Shown here: positions 46,663-55,902 of the stretch, piece by piece
Position numbering within the stretch: position 1 is the first letter of the stretch
How the letters are laid out: each line of letters starts with the position of its first letter
Origin: Methanosphaerula subterraneus
Lineage (GTDB): Archaea > Halobacteriota > Methanomicrobia > Methanomicrobiales > Methanospirillaceae
Reading direction: 5' to 3'
Length of the DNA stretch: 64,000 bases
Assembly: GCF_052055875.1 (NCBI RefSeq)
Contig: NZ_CP170508.1
Span: 1,240,001 to 1,304,000 of the forward strand
Translations under genes and position numbers: made by a program
Notes under the pieces: generated by a model
Databases searched by the model: none
What the model was told of the DNA's origin: nothing
What the model saw: only the letters and a program-made list of their open reading frames with translations

Positions 46663-47286
46663 ATGATGACCGGCCCTCAGAAGAGAGACGCCGATGAAGA
46701 GGAACAGGTACGGCTGGGTTATCTCGGGCTGGCCGGATCTCTGAGCGGAAGCCCTGACCCCCATATCAGGCAGTATGCGGCCTTCCTGCTCGGCGGGGCA
46801 GGGGAGGAGAGGGTAGTGCAGAACCTGATCGCGGCCCTGCACGACCCCGATAAGGGAGTCAGAACAATGGCCGTGCAGGCGCTCGTGGAGCTCGGCACCC
46901 CGGCAGTCGATCCGCTGCTGGGCCTCCTCGATGATCGGCACTGGGTGGTCCGGTACAGGGCAACAGAGGCGCTCGGGCTGATCGGGGACCGGCGGGCAGT
47001 AAAACCGCTGGTGGACAGGCTCGCTGATGAGAAGGACCATGTCCGGTACATGGCGGCAAAAGGGCTCGGCAGGATCGGAGGACCGGAGGAGGTTGATTCA
47101 CTGATCAATGCTCTCTCCGACTGCAACGAGTTTGTCAGGCGTTCCGCTGCGACCGCACTCGGTGCAATCGGGGGTGAGCCGGCCAGAGCGGCGCTGCACC
47201 GGGCAGCAGAAAAGGAGACCGACCCGGCCGTGAAGACTGCGATCGCCGGGGCGATCAGGAAGACCGGGGATGGGCAGGGACCGTAG
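46663..47286 (+). CDS. HEAT-repeat protein (PBS-lyase type)
   Basis: The 207-residue protein consists of about five helical repeats with the pattern VR..A..ALG.IGD..AV.PLI..L.D (for example VRYRATEALGLIGDRRAVKPLVDRL and VRYMAAKGLGRIGGPEEVDSLINAL). Such proteins serve as scaffolds, and the partner is unknown. Its last 32 bases overlap the 3' end of the opposing gene at 47255-48031. Confidence 0.88.
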   Translation: MMTGPQKRDADEEEQVRLGYLGLAGSLSGSPDPHIRQYAAFLLGGAGEERVVQNLIAALHDPDKGVRTMAVQALVELGTPAVDPLLGLLDDRHWVVRYRATEALGLIGDRRAVKPLVDRLADEKDHVRYMAAKGLGRIGGPEEVDSLINALSDCNEFVRRSAATALGAIGGEPARAALHRAAEKETDPAVKTAIAGAIRKTGDGQGP

Positions 47287-48031
47287 ACTGCGCCACCTGT
47301 TCCTTCCAGTAGTCCCCGCAGTCTCCGTTACTGCAGTATCCGCCCGAGGCCAGATGGTCGGCGTCCATCTGACCAAGGGCACGGGTCAGGTCGGCAGGTG
47401 ACGGGTCCATCAGGATCACCTGCCGTACCGGGTAATCATCCATCATATCGACCAGGGCCGGCAGGTCGGCAGGTCTGATGGCGATCACGGACTGGTGCTC
47501 GAGAAGCAGGCGGAGAACTGCAGGGTCCGGACGCTCGAAGTACAGGAGGGTCTTCACCCCGGCCAGGCCGTCAGCCTCTGCTTCGGTCAGGTCCTGGCTG
47601 CAATGGATCACATGGCCGGCCACCCCGGAGTCCCTCATCGCCCGCATCAGATCCCGGTAGACCCCGGTCAGCGCAGCCACAAACTCATCCTCGTCCCGGT
47701 AGCAGTGATCGGGATCGGCCAGTCCCAGTTCGGAGAGGCCCGGCAGGGCGCACCAGCCGCCCCGGTACAACCCGGCGATGGTGACCGCGTCCATGCAGAC
47801 CCCGGCAGAGTCTGCATACACCTCCTCCTGTACGACCCGGTCGACGACCCCTTTCAACGAGGGGAGGATCCGTTCCGCATAGAAACGACCCCCTGCAGAC
47901 GGGCGATCGATCCCGGCCAGAATCTGCGGCCGCAGCGAGGACTCGAGTTTATACGTGATCAGATCAGCCTCCCGACCTGCCGGCCGCTCCGACACCCAGG
48001 CCGAGAGCGTGGCAAGGTCAGGAGTCTTCAT
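47255..48031 (-). CDS. Unrecognised probable TIM-barrel protein divergent from metG
   Basis: The 258-residue protein is not identified with confidence. Segments such as GVCMDAVTIAGLYRGGW, HVIHCSQDL, KTLLYFERPD, SVIAIRPADLPALV and QVILMDPSP alternate strand and helix as in uroporphyrinogen decarboxylase/methionine synthase-like barrels. The C-terminal segment GGYCSNGDCGDYW has two cysteines that could bind metal. ATG 48031 is preferred over the upstream in-frame ATG 48076, which adds a poorly structured extension. The gene faces away from metG with only 86 bases between starts. Confidence 0.65.
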   Translation of the reverse strand: MKTPDLATLSAWVSERPAGREADLITYKLESSLRPQILAGIDRPSAGGRFYAERILPSLKGVVDRVVQEEVYADSAGVCMDAVTIAGLYRGGWCALPGLSELGLADPDHCYRDEDEFVAALTGVYRDLMRAMRDSGVAGHVIHCSQDLTEAEADGLAGVKTLLYFERPDPAVLRLLLEHQSVIAIRPADLPALVDMMDDYPVRQVILMDPSPADLTRALGQMDADHLASGGYCSNGDCGDYWKEQVAQSTVPAHPRSS

Positions 48032-48117
48032 TTCAGAACCCAGCGATCTCGTCTGGATATGCACCATTCCTGCCATATATTGTACCTATTTATGCCATCA
48101 TCCACTAATAGTGTAGC

Positions 48118-50109
48118 ATGAGTAAAGGACCCATGCTGGTGACCTGCGGACTGCCGTACACCAACGGACCCTGCCACCTGGGCCACCTGCGGACCTATGT
48201 GCCGGGGGATATGTACGTCCGGTACCTCCGCCACCGTGGAGAGGAGGTGGTCTTTGTCTGCGGTTCAGACAACCACGGCACGCCGATCGTCGTCAGTGCC
48301 GAAGAGCAGGGGGTCACGCCGAAGGAGCTCTCGCTGAAGTATCACCGTCACTTTGAAGAGACCTTCATACGGATGGGTATCCGGTTCGACCGGTTCGGGA
48401 TGACCGATGGCGAGGTGAACCACCACCGGACCCGACAGATGATGCAGAGTCTGATCGACCACGGGTACATCTACTCCGCGACGATCAACCAGAGTTACTG
48501 CACCACCTGCAACCGTTTCCTTCCAGACCGGTATGTGGAGGGGACCTGCCCGCACTGCGGGGCTGTGGCACGCGGTGACGAGTGCGACCAGGGGTGCGGC
48601 AAGCACCTCGAACCAGGCGAGATCAGAGACCCGGTCTGCAAGGTCTGCGGAACGAAAGCGGAACTGCGGAGTCAGGAGCATTTCTTCTTTAAACTGGGGG
48701 AGTTCAAAGAGTTCCTGGGCACGTTTTTAAAAGAGGTCAGAGGGACCGACAACGCCAGAAACTATGCGCTGGGGTGGGTCAACGATGAACTGCATGACTG
48801 GTGCATCACGAGAACGCTGGACTGGGGGGTCAGGTTCCCGGGACGGGACGACCTGGTCGTCTATGTCTGGGTGGACGCTCCGATCGGGTACATCGCCTTC
48901 ACCGAGGAGTGGGCGACCGCCCATGGACGCGACTGGCGTGAGTTCTGGTGTGGGGACGGGGATATCACCCACTTCATCGGCGGGGACATCACCTACCACC
49001 ACTGCATCTTCTGGCCGGCCCTGTTGAAGGGCGCCGGGTACGGCGTCCCGTCTGCGATCGTGGCGAGCGGGATGCTGAAGATCGACGACCACAAGTTCTC
49101 CAAGTCGCGGGGGTACGTGGTCTGGACCAATGACGACTACCTGGACCTCGGTCTGCCGGCCGATTATCTCCGGTATTACCTGCTCGCCTACACCAGCCAC
49201 ACCAAGGAGTTGAACTTCTCGTGGCAGGCCTTCGCCGACCGGGTCAACAACGAACTGGTGAACACCTTCGGGAACTTTGTCCACCGGACCCTGCACTTTG
49301 CCCACGCACAGGGGATCGGAATCCCGGACCTGGGTGCAGACCAGGAGATCCTGCAACGGATCAACGAAACGATCGCTGCCGTCGACGCCGCGATGGATGC
49401 ATACGAGTTCAAGAACGCGGTCGACGCCGTGATGACCCTCGCATCCTACGGCAACAATTACATCCAGACCGCGGCCCCCTGGAAACTGATCAAGACCGAT
49501 CGGCCGGCTGCGGTCCAGGTGATCCGGAACTGCCTGCAGCTGGTCCGAGCCCTGGCCCTGCTGATCGACCCGACGATGCCCGAGACGGCGTCGAAGATAT
49601 GGATGATGCTGGGAGAGGGCGGCCTGGTCCGCGAACACCGGACCTCCGAAGCGATTGAACCCCTGGCAGCACGCGAACTCGCCCCCCCAACCCCGCTCTT
49701 CGCTCGGATGGAGGAGAAAGAGGTGGCTGCACTGGAGAAGACATTGATGATGAGAGTGGATGAAGCAGAGAAGAGAGGTCAGCCCGCAGAGGAACTTATC
49801 TCCATCGAAGAGTTTGGAAAGATGAAACTGGCCGTCGGGACGGTCATATCAGCAGAGAAGATCCCGAAGTCCTCGAAACTGCTGAAGCTGATCGTGGACA
49901 TCGGGTCAGAGAGACGGCAGATCGTCAGCGGGATCGCCAAGTTCTACGATCCCGAGCAGCTGGTCGGGACCAGCGTGATCGTGATTACAAACCTGCAACC
50001 GGTCACGATCTTCGGCGTCGAGAGCAGGGGCATGATCCTGGCCGCCGGCGATAAGGCAGCCCTGCTGACCCCCAACCAGGCGGTCGAACCGGGTACACCG
50101 ATCCGGTAA
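48118..50109 (+). CDS. metG: Methionyl-tRNA synthetase with C-terminal tRNA-binding domain
   Basis: The 663-residue class I synthetase has the HIGH-like motif HLGH (20-23), a zinc-finger insert with two Cys pairs (CTTCNRF, CPHCG, CDQGCG, CKVCG, about 125-185), the KMSKS-like KFSKS (326-330) and an anticodon-binding domain with the NNYIQTAAPWKL segment. A C-terminal OB-fold (about 560-663, 'KMKLAVGTVISAEKIPKSSKLLKL') is of the Trbp111/EMAPII type. It charges tRNA-Met. The length fits fused archaeal and bacterial forms. Confidence 0.97.
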   Translation: MSKGPMLVTCGLPYTNGPCHLGHLRTYVPGDMYVRYLRHRGEEVVFVCGSDNHGTPIVVSAEEQGVTPKELSLKYHRHFEETFIRMGIRFDRFGMTDGEVNHHRTRQMMQSLIDHGYIYSATINQSYCTTCNRFLPDRYVEGTCPHCGAVARGDECDQGCGKHLEPGEIRDPVCKVCGTKAELRSQEHFFFKLGEFKEFLGTFLKEVRGTDNARNYALGWVNDELHDWCITRTLDWGVRFPGRDDLVVYVWVDAPIGYIAFTEEWATAHGRDWREFWCGDGDITHFIGGDITYHHCIFWPALLKGAGYGVPSAIVASGMLKIDDHKFSKSRGYVVWTNDDYLDLGLPADYLRYYLLAYTSHTKELNFSWQAFADRVNNELVNTFGNFVHRTLHFAHAQGIGIPDLGADQEILQRINETIAAVDAAMDAYEFKNAVDAVMTLASYGNNYIQTAAPWKLIKTDRPAAVQVIRNCLQLVRALALLIDPTMPETASKIWMMLGEGGLVREHRTSEAIEPLAARELAPPTPLFARMEEKEVAALEKTLMMRVDEAEKRGQPAEELISIEEFGKMKLAVGTVISAEKIPKSSKLLKLIVDIGSERRQIVSGIAKFYDPEQLVGTSVIVITNLQPVTIFGVESRGMILAAGDKAALLTPNQAVEPGTPIR

Positions 50110-50194
50110 ACCATCCGCTCATCTCCAAAAACCCATTTTTTCACGTCACCGGGTCGACATGACGATATGATCCAAAACCAGAGAACTGTTTTTC

Positions 50195-51307
50195 CTATTT
50201 CCCCAGCAATCCCTTCACCCACTCCTGGTTTGTCCAGAGAGCACAGCCGCCGTCGGTCTCCACCAATCTGGCGTGGTTCTCACGAATCTCCTGCAGAAAG
50301 TTCGATCGCAGACCCTCTTTCAATGAAACCCGTGCGAGATTGGCATCCGAAAACGGAGCTGCAGGGCAGGGTTCGAGATCCCCGGACGGGCTGATATGGA
50401 CAAAACCTCTGCCAGCAGCAAGACATCCCCCATAGACTTCTTCATCGCCGGGGAATCCAATAAAGAGTGCCGGAAATTTCTCTGAGAACGACTGGATGGT
50501 GGTGGTGAGTCTCTTCCGCTGGTCAGGAGTCAATACAAGGTTTTTTGTGCCGGATTCGATCGGAACATATTCAACAAATACAAAGGCCCTGACCCCTGCA
50601 TCCATCATAGATGCAATGAACCGTTCGTCAAGGACCTGGTCAATGGTACTGCTGGTGACAGTAACCGAACAGCCGGTGAAGTTTCTGCGGGACTTCAGGA
50701 GCGAACAGGTGGAGAGCAGACGGTCATAGACACCCGGACCTCGTCGACGGTCGGTCTCCTGGCGGAAGCCCTCAAAACTGATGACCGGAACGATATTTTT
50801 TTGATCTGCCAGTGATGCAACCGCCTCTTCGTCAATCAAAAGACCATTGGTAAAGACCGGGAAGAGGATCTGCGGGAACGATCGGGCGAGATCAACGATC
50901 TCCTGTTTTCGTAGCAGCGGTTCACCGCCGGCGATGACGATGACCGAGACGCCGAGTTCAGCAGCCTCAGAAACGATCGACCTGAGAATCTCCGGGGTCA
51001 TCTCCGACGCAGCCGTCCTCTGCCGCTGTTTCATATAACAGCCTGCACAGGTCAGATTGCATCGCGAGGTGATGCTTACGATCATCACCGGCGGAACAAG
51101 AAGCCCACCCTTCTCGTTGTTTCTGCGAATGAGTGCGCCTTTCTTCTGGTACCGAAGCAGGGCGGTCCCGGTGATGAGGAGAGAGGGGTCAGCCCGGATG
51201 ATCCGCAACGCCTGGCCGAGGGTTTCTGAGATCGTTCTATCGAACAGGTCCCGATAGCCCCCGCCAGTCTTTGTCTCTACCGTGGAACCCCGACCTCCAT
51301 GAATCAT
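50195..51307 (-). CDS. Radical SAM protein with partial SPASM-like C-terminus
   Basis: The 370-residue protein has the radical SAM cluster motif CNLTCAGC (C83, C87, C90), the GGEPLLR motif (about 118-124), and a C-terminal Cys-containing tail (GGCLAAGRGFVHISPSGDLEPCPA) like the SPASM/twitch auxiliary cluster site of AlbA/anSME relatives. Such enzymes modify peptides or cofactors. No precursor peptide gene was seen next to it. ATG 51307 has AGGAGAT 6 bases before it. The frame upstream is open for 45 codons but lacks similarity. Confidence 0.87.
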   Translation of the reverse strand: MIHGGRGSTVETKTGGGYRDLFDRTISETLGQALRIIRADPSLLITGTALLRYQKKGALIRRNNEKGGLLVPPVMIVSITSRCNLTCAGCYMKQRQRTAASEMTPEILRSIVSEAAELGVSVIVIAGGEPLLRKQEIVDLARSFPQILFPVFTNGLLIDEEAVASLADQKNIVPVISFEGFRQETDRRRGPGVYDRLLSTCSLLKSRRNFTGCSVTVTSSTIDQVLDERFIASMMDAGVRAFVFVEYVPIESGTKNLVLTPDQRKRLTTTIQSFSEKFPALFIGFPGDEEVYGGCLAAGRGFVHISPSGDLEPCPAAPFSDANLARVSLKEGLRSNFLQEIRENHARLVETDGGCALWTNQEWVKGLLGK

Positions 51308-51483
51308 GAGAATATCTCCTGTTACATTACTGAGTCTGCAGTGAAAGCCGTTGTTATTCGTAAGCACCTTCCGACCAGTCCGTCTTCCACAATGACAGGT
51401 GTAACGATGCCAAGGATAACAACCCGGAGAACGATCCGACAATGAAAGAGCAGCCGCTCGGGGAAAAATTACAGGAAATGATA

Positions 51484-51558
51484 CGGGCCTGGAGGGATTC
51501 GAACCCCCGACATCCGGGTTAGAAGCCCGGCGCTATGTCCTGGCTAAGCCACAAGCCC
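51484..51558 (-). tRNA. tRNA-Arg (UCU)
   Basis: This 75-nt tRNA in reverse complement has acceptor GGGCTTG/CAGGCCC, anticodon stem CCGGG/CCCGG with loop CTTCTAA (anticodon UCU, A38), and T arm with GGTTCGAATCC. The discriminator is G, and CCA is not encoded. Confidence 0.95.
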
Positions 51559-51620
51559 CGCAGTAATTGATATAGGGAGTCCCGGTTTATTAACCCGTCG
51601 AAGAGAGGAAGGGGGCTTCC

Positions 51621-52022
51621 TCATCCTGCATGGCAGCAACTGACCTTTAAGACCTCTACAGTGGTCGGCGTGATGGTCTCCATCGACGAGACCTCCTTCA
51701 CCGACGAGTTCGCGCAGTACCGGACCTGGATTCTGGCCGCCATCCGTTCGCGCTCCTCGAAGTGGGACCCGTGGGAGAACTCGATGATCCGCTTCATCAT
51801 GATCCCGATCGAGATCACATCGACGATTATCCCGTTATCTCCAACAGCGAGGTCATCACGATCCACATTGGTCATGAAGATATGATCTCCCGGGGTGACC
51901 CCGGAGAGGGTGATCACATTGTGCGCACTCTGAACCTCAAGGGTGCGTGGCCGTCCGCGCTTCAGTTCTCTGATAACATCCGCAGATATTCCGGTTAATG
52001 CAGCACACTTCATCCAGATCAC
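51621..52022 (-). CDS. DUF473 family archaeal protein
   Basis: The 133-residue protein has the DUF473 pattern: ALTGISADVIRELKRGRPRTLEV at the start, VTPGDHIFMTNVDRDDLAVGDNGIIVDV in the middle and HFEERERMAARIQVRYC later. The family is restricted to archaea and has unknown function. The start GTG 52022 overlaps the stop of the upstream PAC2 gene (GTGA), suggesting translational coupling. ATG 52013 is the alternative. Confidence 0.85.
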   Translation of the reverse strand: MIWMKCAALTGISADVIRELKRGRPRTLEVQSAHNVITLSGVTPGDHIFMTNVDRDDLAVGDNGIIVDVISIGIMMKRIIEFSHGSHFEERERMAARIQVRYCANSSVKEVSSMETITPTTVEVLKVSCCHAG

Positions 52023-52750
52023 CCGTACATCGGTAGATTTTCTTTCTTCTGAGGCCCTTCAGCAGAGGACTGAACCTCTTCGGCGAGTTTATGCATCGTC
52101 GCCTCGATCTCATCGGCCTGTTCAAGCAGCGGCTGGATGTCCACCTCAAGGTTGTACATGTGGTTCAGCACCTCAAGGGAGGCGACAGCCGCCCGGGGGT
52201 CAGGGGCGTTGACGGTCTCGCCCAGCAGACCGATGGCCGGGATGCCGCGGATCTTGCACTCGGTCAACAGACTGCTGGCAATCCCCGATATCGAACCGAC
52301 CGGCAGAAACTCGGTCACCTCTTTGATCCGCTCGAGCAGTTCTTCGGTGGTGGCAATCCCAAAGACCCTCTTCTGATCGTCCGTGGTGACGACCCCTGCC
52401 AGGGCCACCACCTCCTTGATGTGGAACGGCATCAACCAGTCCACCAGCCCGGTGGCGACCTCGTAACAGATCATCGGATGGATCGGAATATCGGCAACGA
52501 TGGCGACGATCGCTTCCTTCTGATAGATCCTGACCGGCACATTGATCAGCCCTTTCGCCATCATCGCAAACGGGGGAAAGTACTTGCTGGTCATCGTCCC
52601 GATCTGTTTGAACTCCTTCTGGTCGACAAGGTACTGGAGAGCGATCGAACCGACCAGACCGCTCCCGGGGAAACCCATCAGTATCGTAGCCCCATCCCCG
52701 GAGATGGGCTCTGATATAATTCTGATATCATGCAAGGCTTCTGGTGACAT
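52019..52750 (-). CDS. PAC2 family protein (proteasome-assembly-chaperone-like)
   Basis: The 243-residue protein has the archaeal PAC2/DUF75 core: ATILMGFPGSGLVGSIALQYLVDQ, then IGTMTSKYFPPF, VVALAGVVTTDDQKRVFGIATTEELL and ECKIRGIPAIGLLGETVNAPDPRAAVASLEVL. Homologues are proposed chaperones of proteasome assembly. Start 52750 is fixed by a TATA box (CTTTTTAGG on the minus strand, 52772-52780) 26 bases upstream, implying a leaderless transcript. The in-frame ATG at 52828 lies upstream of that box. Confidence 0.88.
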   Translation of the reverse strand: MSPEALHDIRIISEPISGDGATILMGFPGSGLVGSIALQYLVDQKEFKQIGTMTSKYFPPFAMMAKGLINVPVRIYQKEAIVAIVADIPIHPMICYEVATGLVDWLMPFHIKEVVALAGVVTTDDQKRVFGIATTEELLERIKEVTEFLPVGSISGIASSLLTECKIRGIPAIGLLGETVNAPDPRAAVASLEVLNHMYNLEVDIQPLLEQADEIEATMHKLAEEVQSSAEGPQKKENLPMYG

Positions 52751-52784
52751 TAGATTAACATAGTGTATCTTCCTAAAAAGTATT

Positions 52785-53099
52785 ATGGAAGAATTCCAGA
52801 TTAAACGTGGATTTACCAAAGATCTCAATAAAAATATGGTTCAGCAACTGGTCGAATGCTTCAACGCCGAGCCTGTCGAAGCGGACGGGCATTATACGAT
52901 CACCTTTGGGGCCCTGAAAAGGTTCGATGTCTCACTGGGCAGCGCAGGGAAGAGCATCGTCGTCGACATCGAGGCAGATCCTTCGATCAGTGACGACCAG
53001 CTGATCCTCGACACCATCAGGCGGCGGAATACCTACCTGCAGGCAGTCACGGGATTCACGTCAAAAGAGCGGGTCAAAAAAGCTAAGAAAATTGAGTGA
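52785..53099 (+). CDS. DUF5611-like small archaeal protein
   Basis: The 104-residue protein (EEFQIKRGFTKDL at the start, DPSISDDQLILDTIRRRNTYLQAVTGFTSKERV at the end) resembles a small archaeal family that I recall as DUF5611, with function unknown. It contains alternating beta and alpha segments and a basic tail. It is divergent from the PAC2 gene with 34 bases between starts, so promoters overlap. Its 3' end faces leuS at 9 bases. Confidence 0.75.
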   Translation: MEEFQIKRGFTKDLNKNMVQQLVECFNAEPVEADGHYTITFGALKRFDVSLGSAGKSIVVDIEADPSISDDQLILDTIRRRNTYLQAVTGFTSKERVKKAKKIE

Positions 53100-53108
53100 A
53101 CCAGAATA

Positions 53109-55889
53109 TCACTCAATAATTATCGCTGGTTTGAATGGCAGGGCAGACCCTGCCTTCGCGTGAGCACTCTCTTCTGCCCCAACGATCTTCACCGGGATCC
53201 CAAAACTCTCTTCCAGGAACCCCTGCGCCGCGGTGAAGAGCGCCACCTCATCCGGCGCCCCCACGAGCAACTGTTCGATCAGCTGCGGCGGGAACCGGTG
53301 GATCAGCGTGGTGCACTGCTTTGCAGCATCGGCTGCAGCCTTGCCCCGGGCACGCATCTCCTCGTTCTTCATGACCTCGGCAACCCCGGCCTTCCGGTCA
53401 GACGAGCCCGCGATGATCGAGAAGATCTGCTGCTTCCATGCTGGAGCGACCGCGATCTCGATCGATGACGGGGCGATCTGGATCAACTTCATGATCGACT
53501 CGATATCCTCGACGGTCCGGGCGAGCAGTTCCTCGGCCAGCTCGACCGACGGCAGGATCTTCTCCTGCTGGAGGACCGGCCAGGGTGCCACCGAGACGAA
53601 GCCTTCCTGCCCCATCTGCTGCCAGAGAGACTCGCACGTGAACGGGATGAACGGGGCGAGCAGCCTGACCCAGACCTGGCAGAGTTCCCGTATTGCCGCG
53701 CTGCCGGCCGAACCGGCAGGCACCCGGCGCCAGTACCACTTCAGGTCGGCTTCGATTGCAAAGAACGACTCCTGGAGCGCCTGGCGGGTCTGGAAGAGTT
53801 CGAGCGAATCGGTGGCCTTCTGGATATGCCGCTGGAGCCGGCTGATCAGCCAGGCATCGATGGCGGTCTGATCCCCGGTGACGGTCATCCCTTCGGTGAC
53901 GGTCGCATAGAACCGCTCGATCTGTCTCCTGGTCGAGGCGACCAGTTCGTTCCGCCAGTCAAAGTCCTGCCAGGGCTCTGCACTGCCCATCAGGAACATC
54001 CTGACCGTATCGGCCCCGAACTCCTGGACCGCATCCTCGAGCAGGAAGACATTCCCCTTGCTGGAGGACATCTTGGCCCCGTTCAACAGCCCCATCCCAA
54101 AGACCACAATCCCCTTCGGCTGGTACTCCTCCGGGAAGATCGCGACATGGTGGAAGACCTGGAAGGTCAGATGGTTGGAGATCAGGTCCTTGGCCGAGAA
54201 CCGGAAGTCATAGGGGTACCAGTACATGAACTCCGCTCTGATCGCATCCAGCGTTTCCCTGACCGGCAGGTCAGAGGACTCGACCCCGAGGAAGATGTAG
54301 TCAAAGACCGCCGGCGTCAGCAACGCAGGGTCGATCTCCCGGATCCGATGGGCGATCGTATAGTAGGCCATGTAGATCGTCGAGTCGCTGAGCGGCTCAA
54401 AGAGCCAGGTCGGGTCCCAGGGAACTTTAGTGCCCAGCCCGACCCTGCGGGTGCAGGCCCAGTCCTTCAACCAGTCCACGGTCCGTTCGAACTCGGCCCT
54501 GACCTCGGTCGGAACCAGCTTGATCCGTGGCAGGTGCTCGTGGACCTGCTCCTTCCAGACCGGATCGCTGTACTTCAGGAACCACTGGTCGTGCAGGATC
54601 TTCACATAGACCCTGCTGCCGCACCGGCAGACCACCGGCCGGTGGTCGAACTCGTACATCACGGCTGAACCGTACTGTGCGAGCATCAGTTCTGCGACGG
54701 TGTCCCGGGCCACCCGGACCGGAGCGCCCCCGTACTCGGGGTACAGCTTCCCTTTAGCGAACTCTGCCGAGTAGACCTCCTGGGTCAGCGCCTCCATCCG
54801 GAGATCGTGCTGGTTGGTGATATTGGCACGTTCGACGGCGTCCTTCGCCGGAACCTTGCCGTACCCCTCGACGGTGATCAGCGGCACCGGAACGATATCG
54901 GTGTACTCCCCCTGCTGCTGCAGGTCGCGGAGCGCAATATAGTCGAACGGGGCATGGGCCGGGACGCTCATCACAATCCCGGTCGCCATATCCGGGTCGA
55001 CGAAGGCTGCCGGAAGGATCCTGACCTGGCCGGCAAGCGGGTGCGTGACCGTCCGGTCGACCAGGGCGCTCCCCGGGATCTCCCCGACCACCTTCACGGT
55101 GTGGTCCTGCATCGCGAGCTTCTCCGCCGCCTCGTGACTGACGATCCAGGCAACCCCGTCCACCTCTGCCTTCACATAGGTGACCGCCGGGTTGACCCAG
55201 AGGTTCGTGACGCCGTAGATCGTCTCGGGCCGCAGGGTAGCGGTCGGGATCAGCCCGTCCTCGCTCTGGTACATCACCAGCGTGAACTTGATCACCTCGG
55301 CCTTGTCCCCTTCGAGCAGGTCGTGGTCACCGACCGGGTTGTCACACTGCGGGCAATACCTGACCGGGTGGGCACCCTTGGCCACATGGCCGTCGTTATA
55401 GAGATGAGAGAACTGCCACTCGACGAACTTGCTGTACGTCGGGTCGACCGTCGTGAACCGCCGCCGCCAGTCGATCGAGAGGCCGCACATCCGCATCACC
55501 CGCTCGTACTCGTTGCTGAAGTGGTTGACGATGGCCAGCGGGTCGGTGAACTGGTCCAGCACCTGCTGCGGCACCCGGTACAGGTCGCGATAGAGGTGGA
55601 TGGCCGCCTCGTCCCCACGGGCGATCCGCTTGGAGATCCCGATCACCGGGGCACCAGTCACATGGAACGCCATCGGGTACAGCACCTGCTTTCCCCGCAT
55701 CCGCCAGAACCGGGCGATCACATCAGGGACCAGGTAGGTCCGCCCATGGCCCACGTGCATGGCGCCGCTCGGGTACGGGTAGGCGACCGTGATGTAGAAC
55801 TTCTCTTTCTCGGACGGGTTCGCCTCAAAGAGGGTTCCCCATCGTTCCCTGCATTCGCTCTCCAGTTTGTTCATATCAATTCCGCTCAT
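53109..55889 (-). CDS. leuS: Leucyl-tRNA synthetase
   Basis: The 926-residue class I synthetase of the archaeal/eukaryal cytosolic type has HVGH (45-48), an editing domain (about 150-400, with DPDMATGIVMSVPAHAPFD), the KMSKS-like KMSSSKG (about 605-611) and a C-terminal anticodon-binding region. It charges tRNA-Leu. ATG 55889 or the sixth codon ATG may be used. It lies 13 bases after the PIN-KH ATPase on the same strand and is the last gene of that run. Confidence 0.97.
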   Translation of the reverse strand: MSGIDMNKLESECRERWGTLFEANPSEKEKFYITVAYPYPSGAMHVGHGRTYLVPDVIARFWRMRGKQVLYPMAFHVTGAPVIGISKRIARGDEAAIHLYRDLYRVPQQVLDQFTDPLAIVNHFSNEYERVMRMCGLSIDWRRRFTTVDPTYSKFVEWQFSHLYNDGHVAKGAHPVRYCPQCDNPVGDHDLLEGDKAEVIKFTLVMYQSEDGLIPTATLRPETIYGVTNLWVNPAVTYVKAEVDGVAWIVSHEAAEKLAMQDHTVKVVGEIPGSALVDRTVTHPLAGQVRILPAAFVDPDMATGIVMSVPAHAPFDYIALRDLQQQGEYTDIVPVPLITVEGYGKVPAKDAVERANITNQHDLRMEALTQEVYSAEFAKGKLYPEYGGAPVRVARDTVAELMLAQYGSAVMYEFDHRPVVCRCGSRVYVKILHDQWFLKYSDPVWKEQVHEHLPRIKLVPTEVRAEFERTVDWLKDWACTRRVGLGTKVPWDPTWLFEPLSDSTIYMAYYTIAHRIREIDPALLTPAVFDYIFLGVESSDLPVRETLDAIRAEFMYWYPYDFRFSAKDLISNHLTFQVFHHVAIFPEEYQPKGIVVFGMGLLNGAKMSSSKGNVFLLEDAVQEFGADTVRMFLMGSAEPWQDFDWRNELVASTRRQIERFYATVTEGMTVTGDQTAIDAWLISRLQRHIQKATDSLELFQTRQALQESFFAIEADLKWYWRRVPAGSAGSAAIRELCQVWVRLLAPFIPFTCESLWQQMGQEGFVSVAPWPVLQQEKILPSVELAEELLARTVEDIESIMKLIQIAPSSIEIAVAPAWKQQIFSIIAGSSDRKAGVAEVMKNEEMRARGKAAADAAKQCTTLIHRFPPQLIEQLLVGAPDEVALFTAAQGFLEESFGIPVKIVGAEESAHAKAGSALPFKPAIIIE

Positions 55890-55902
55890 TCATACCACCT
55901 CG

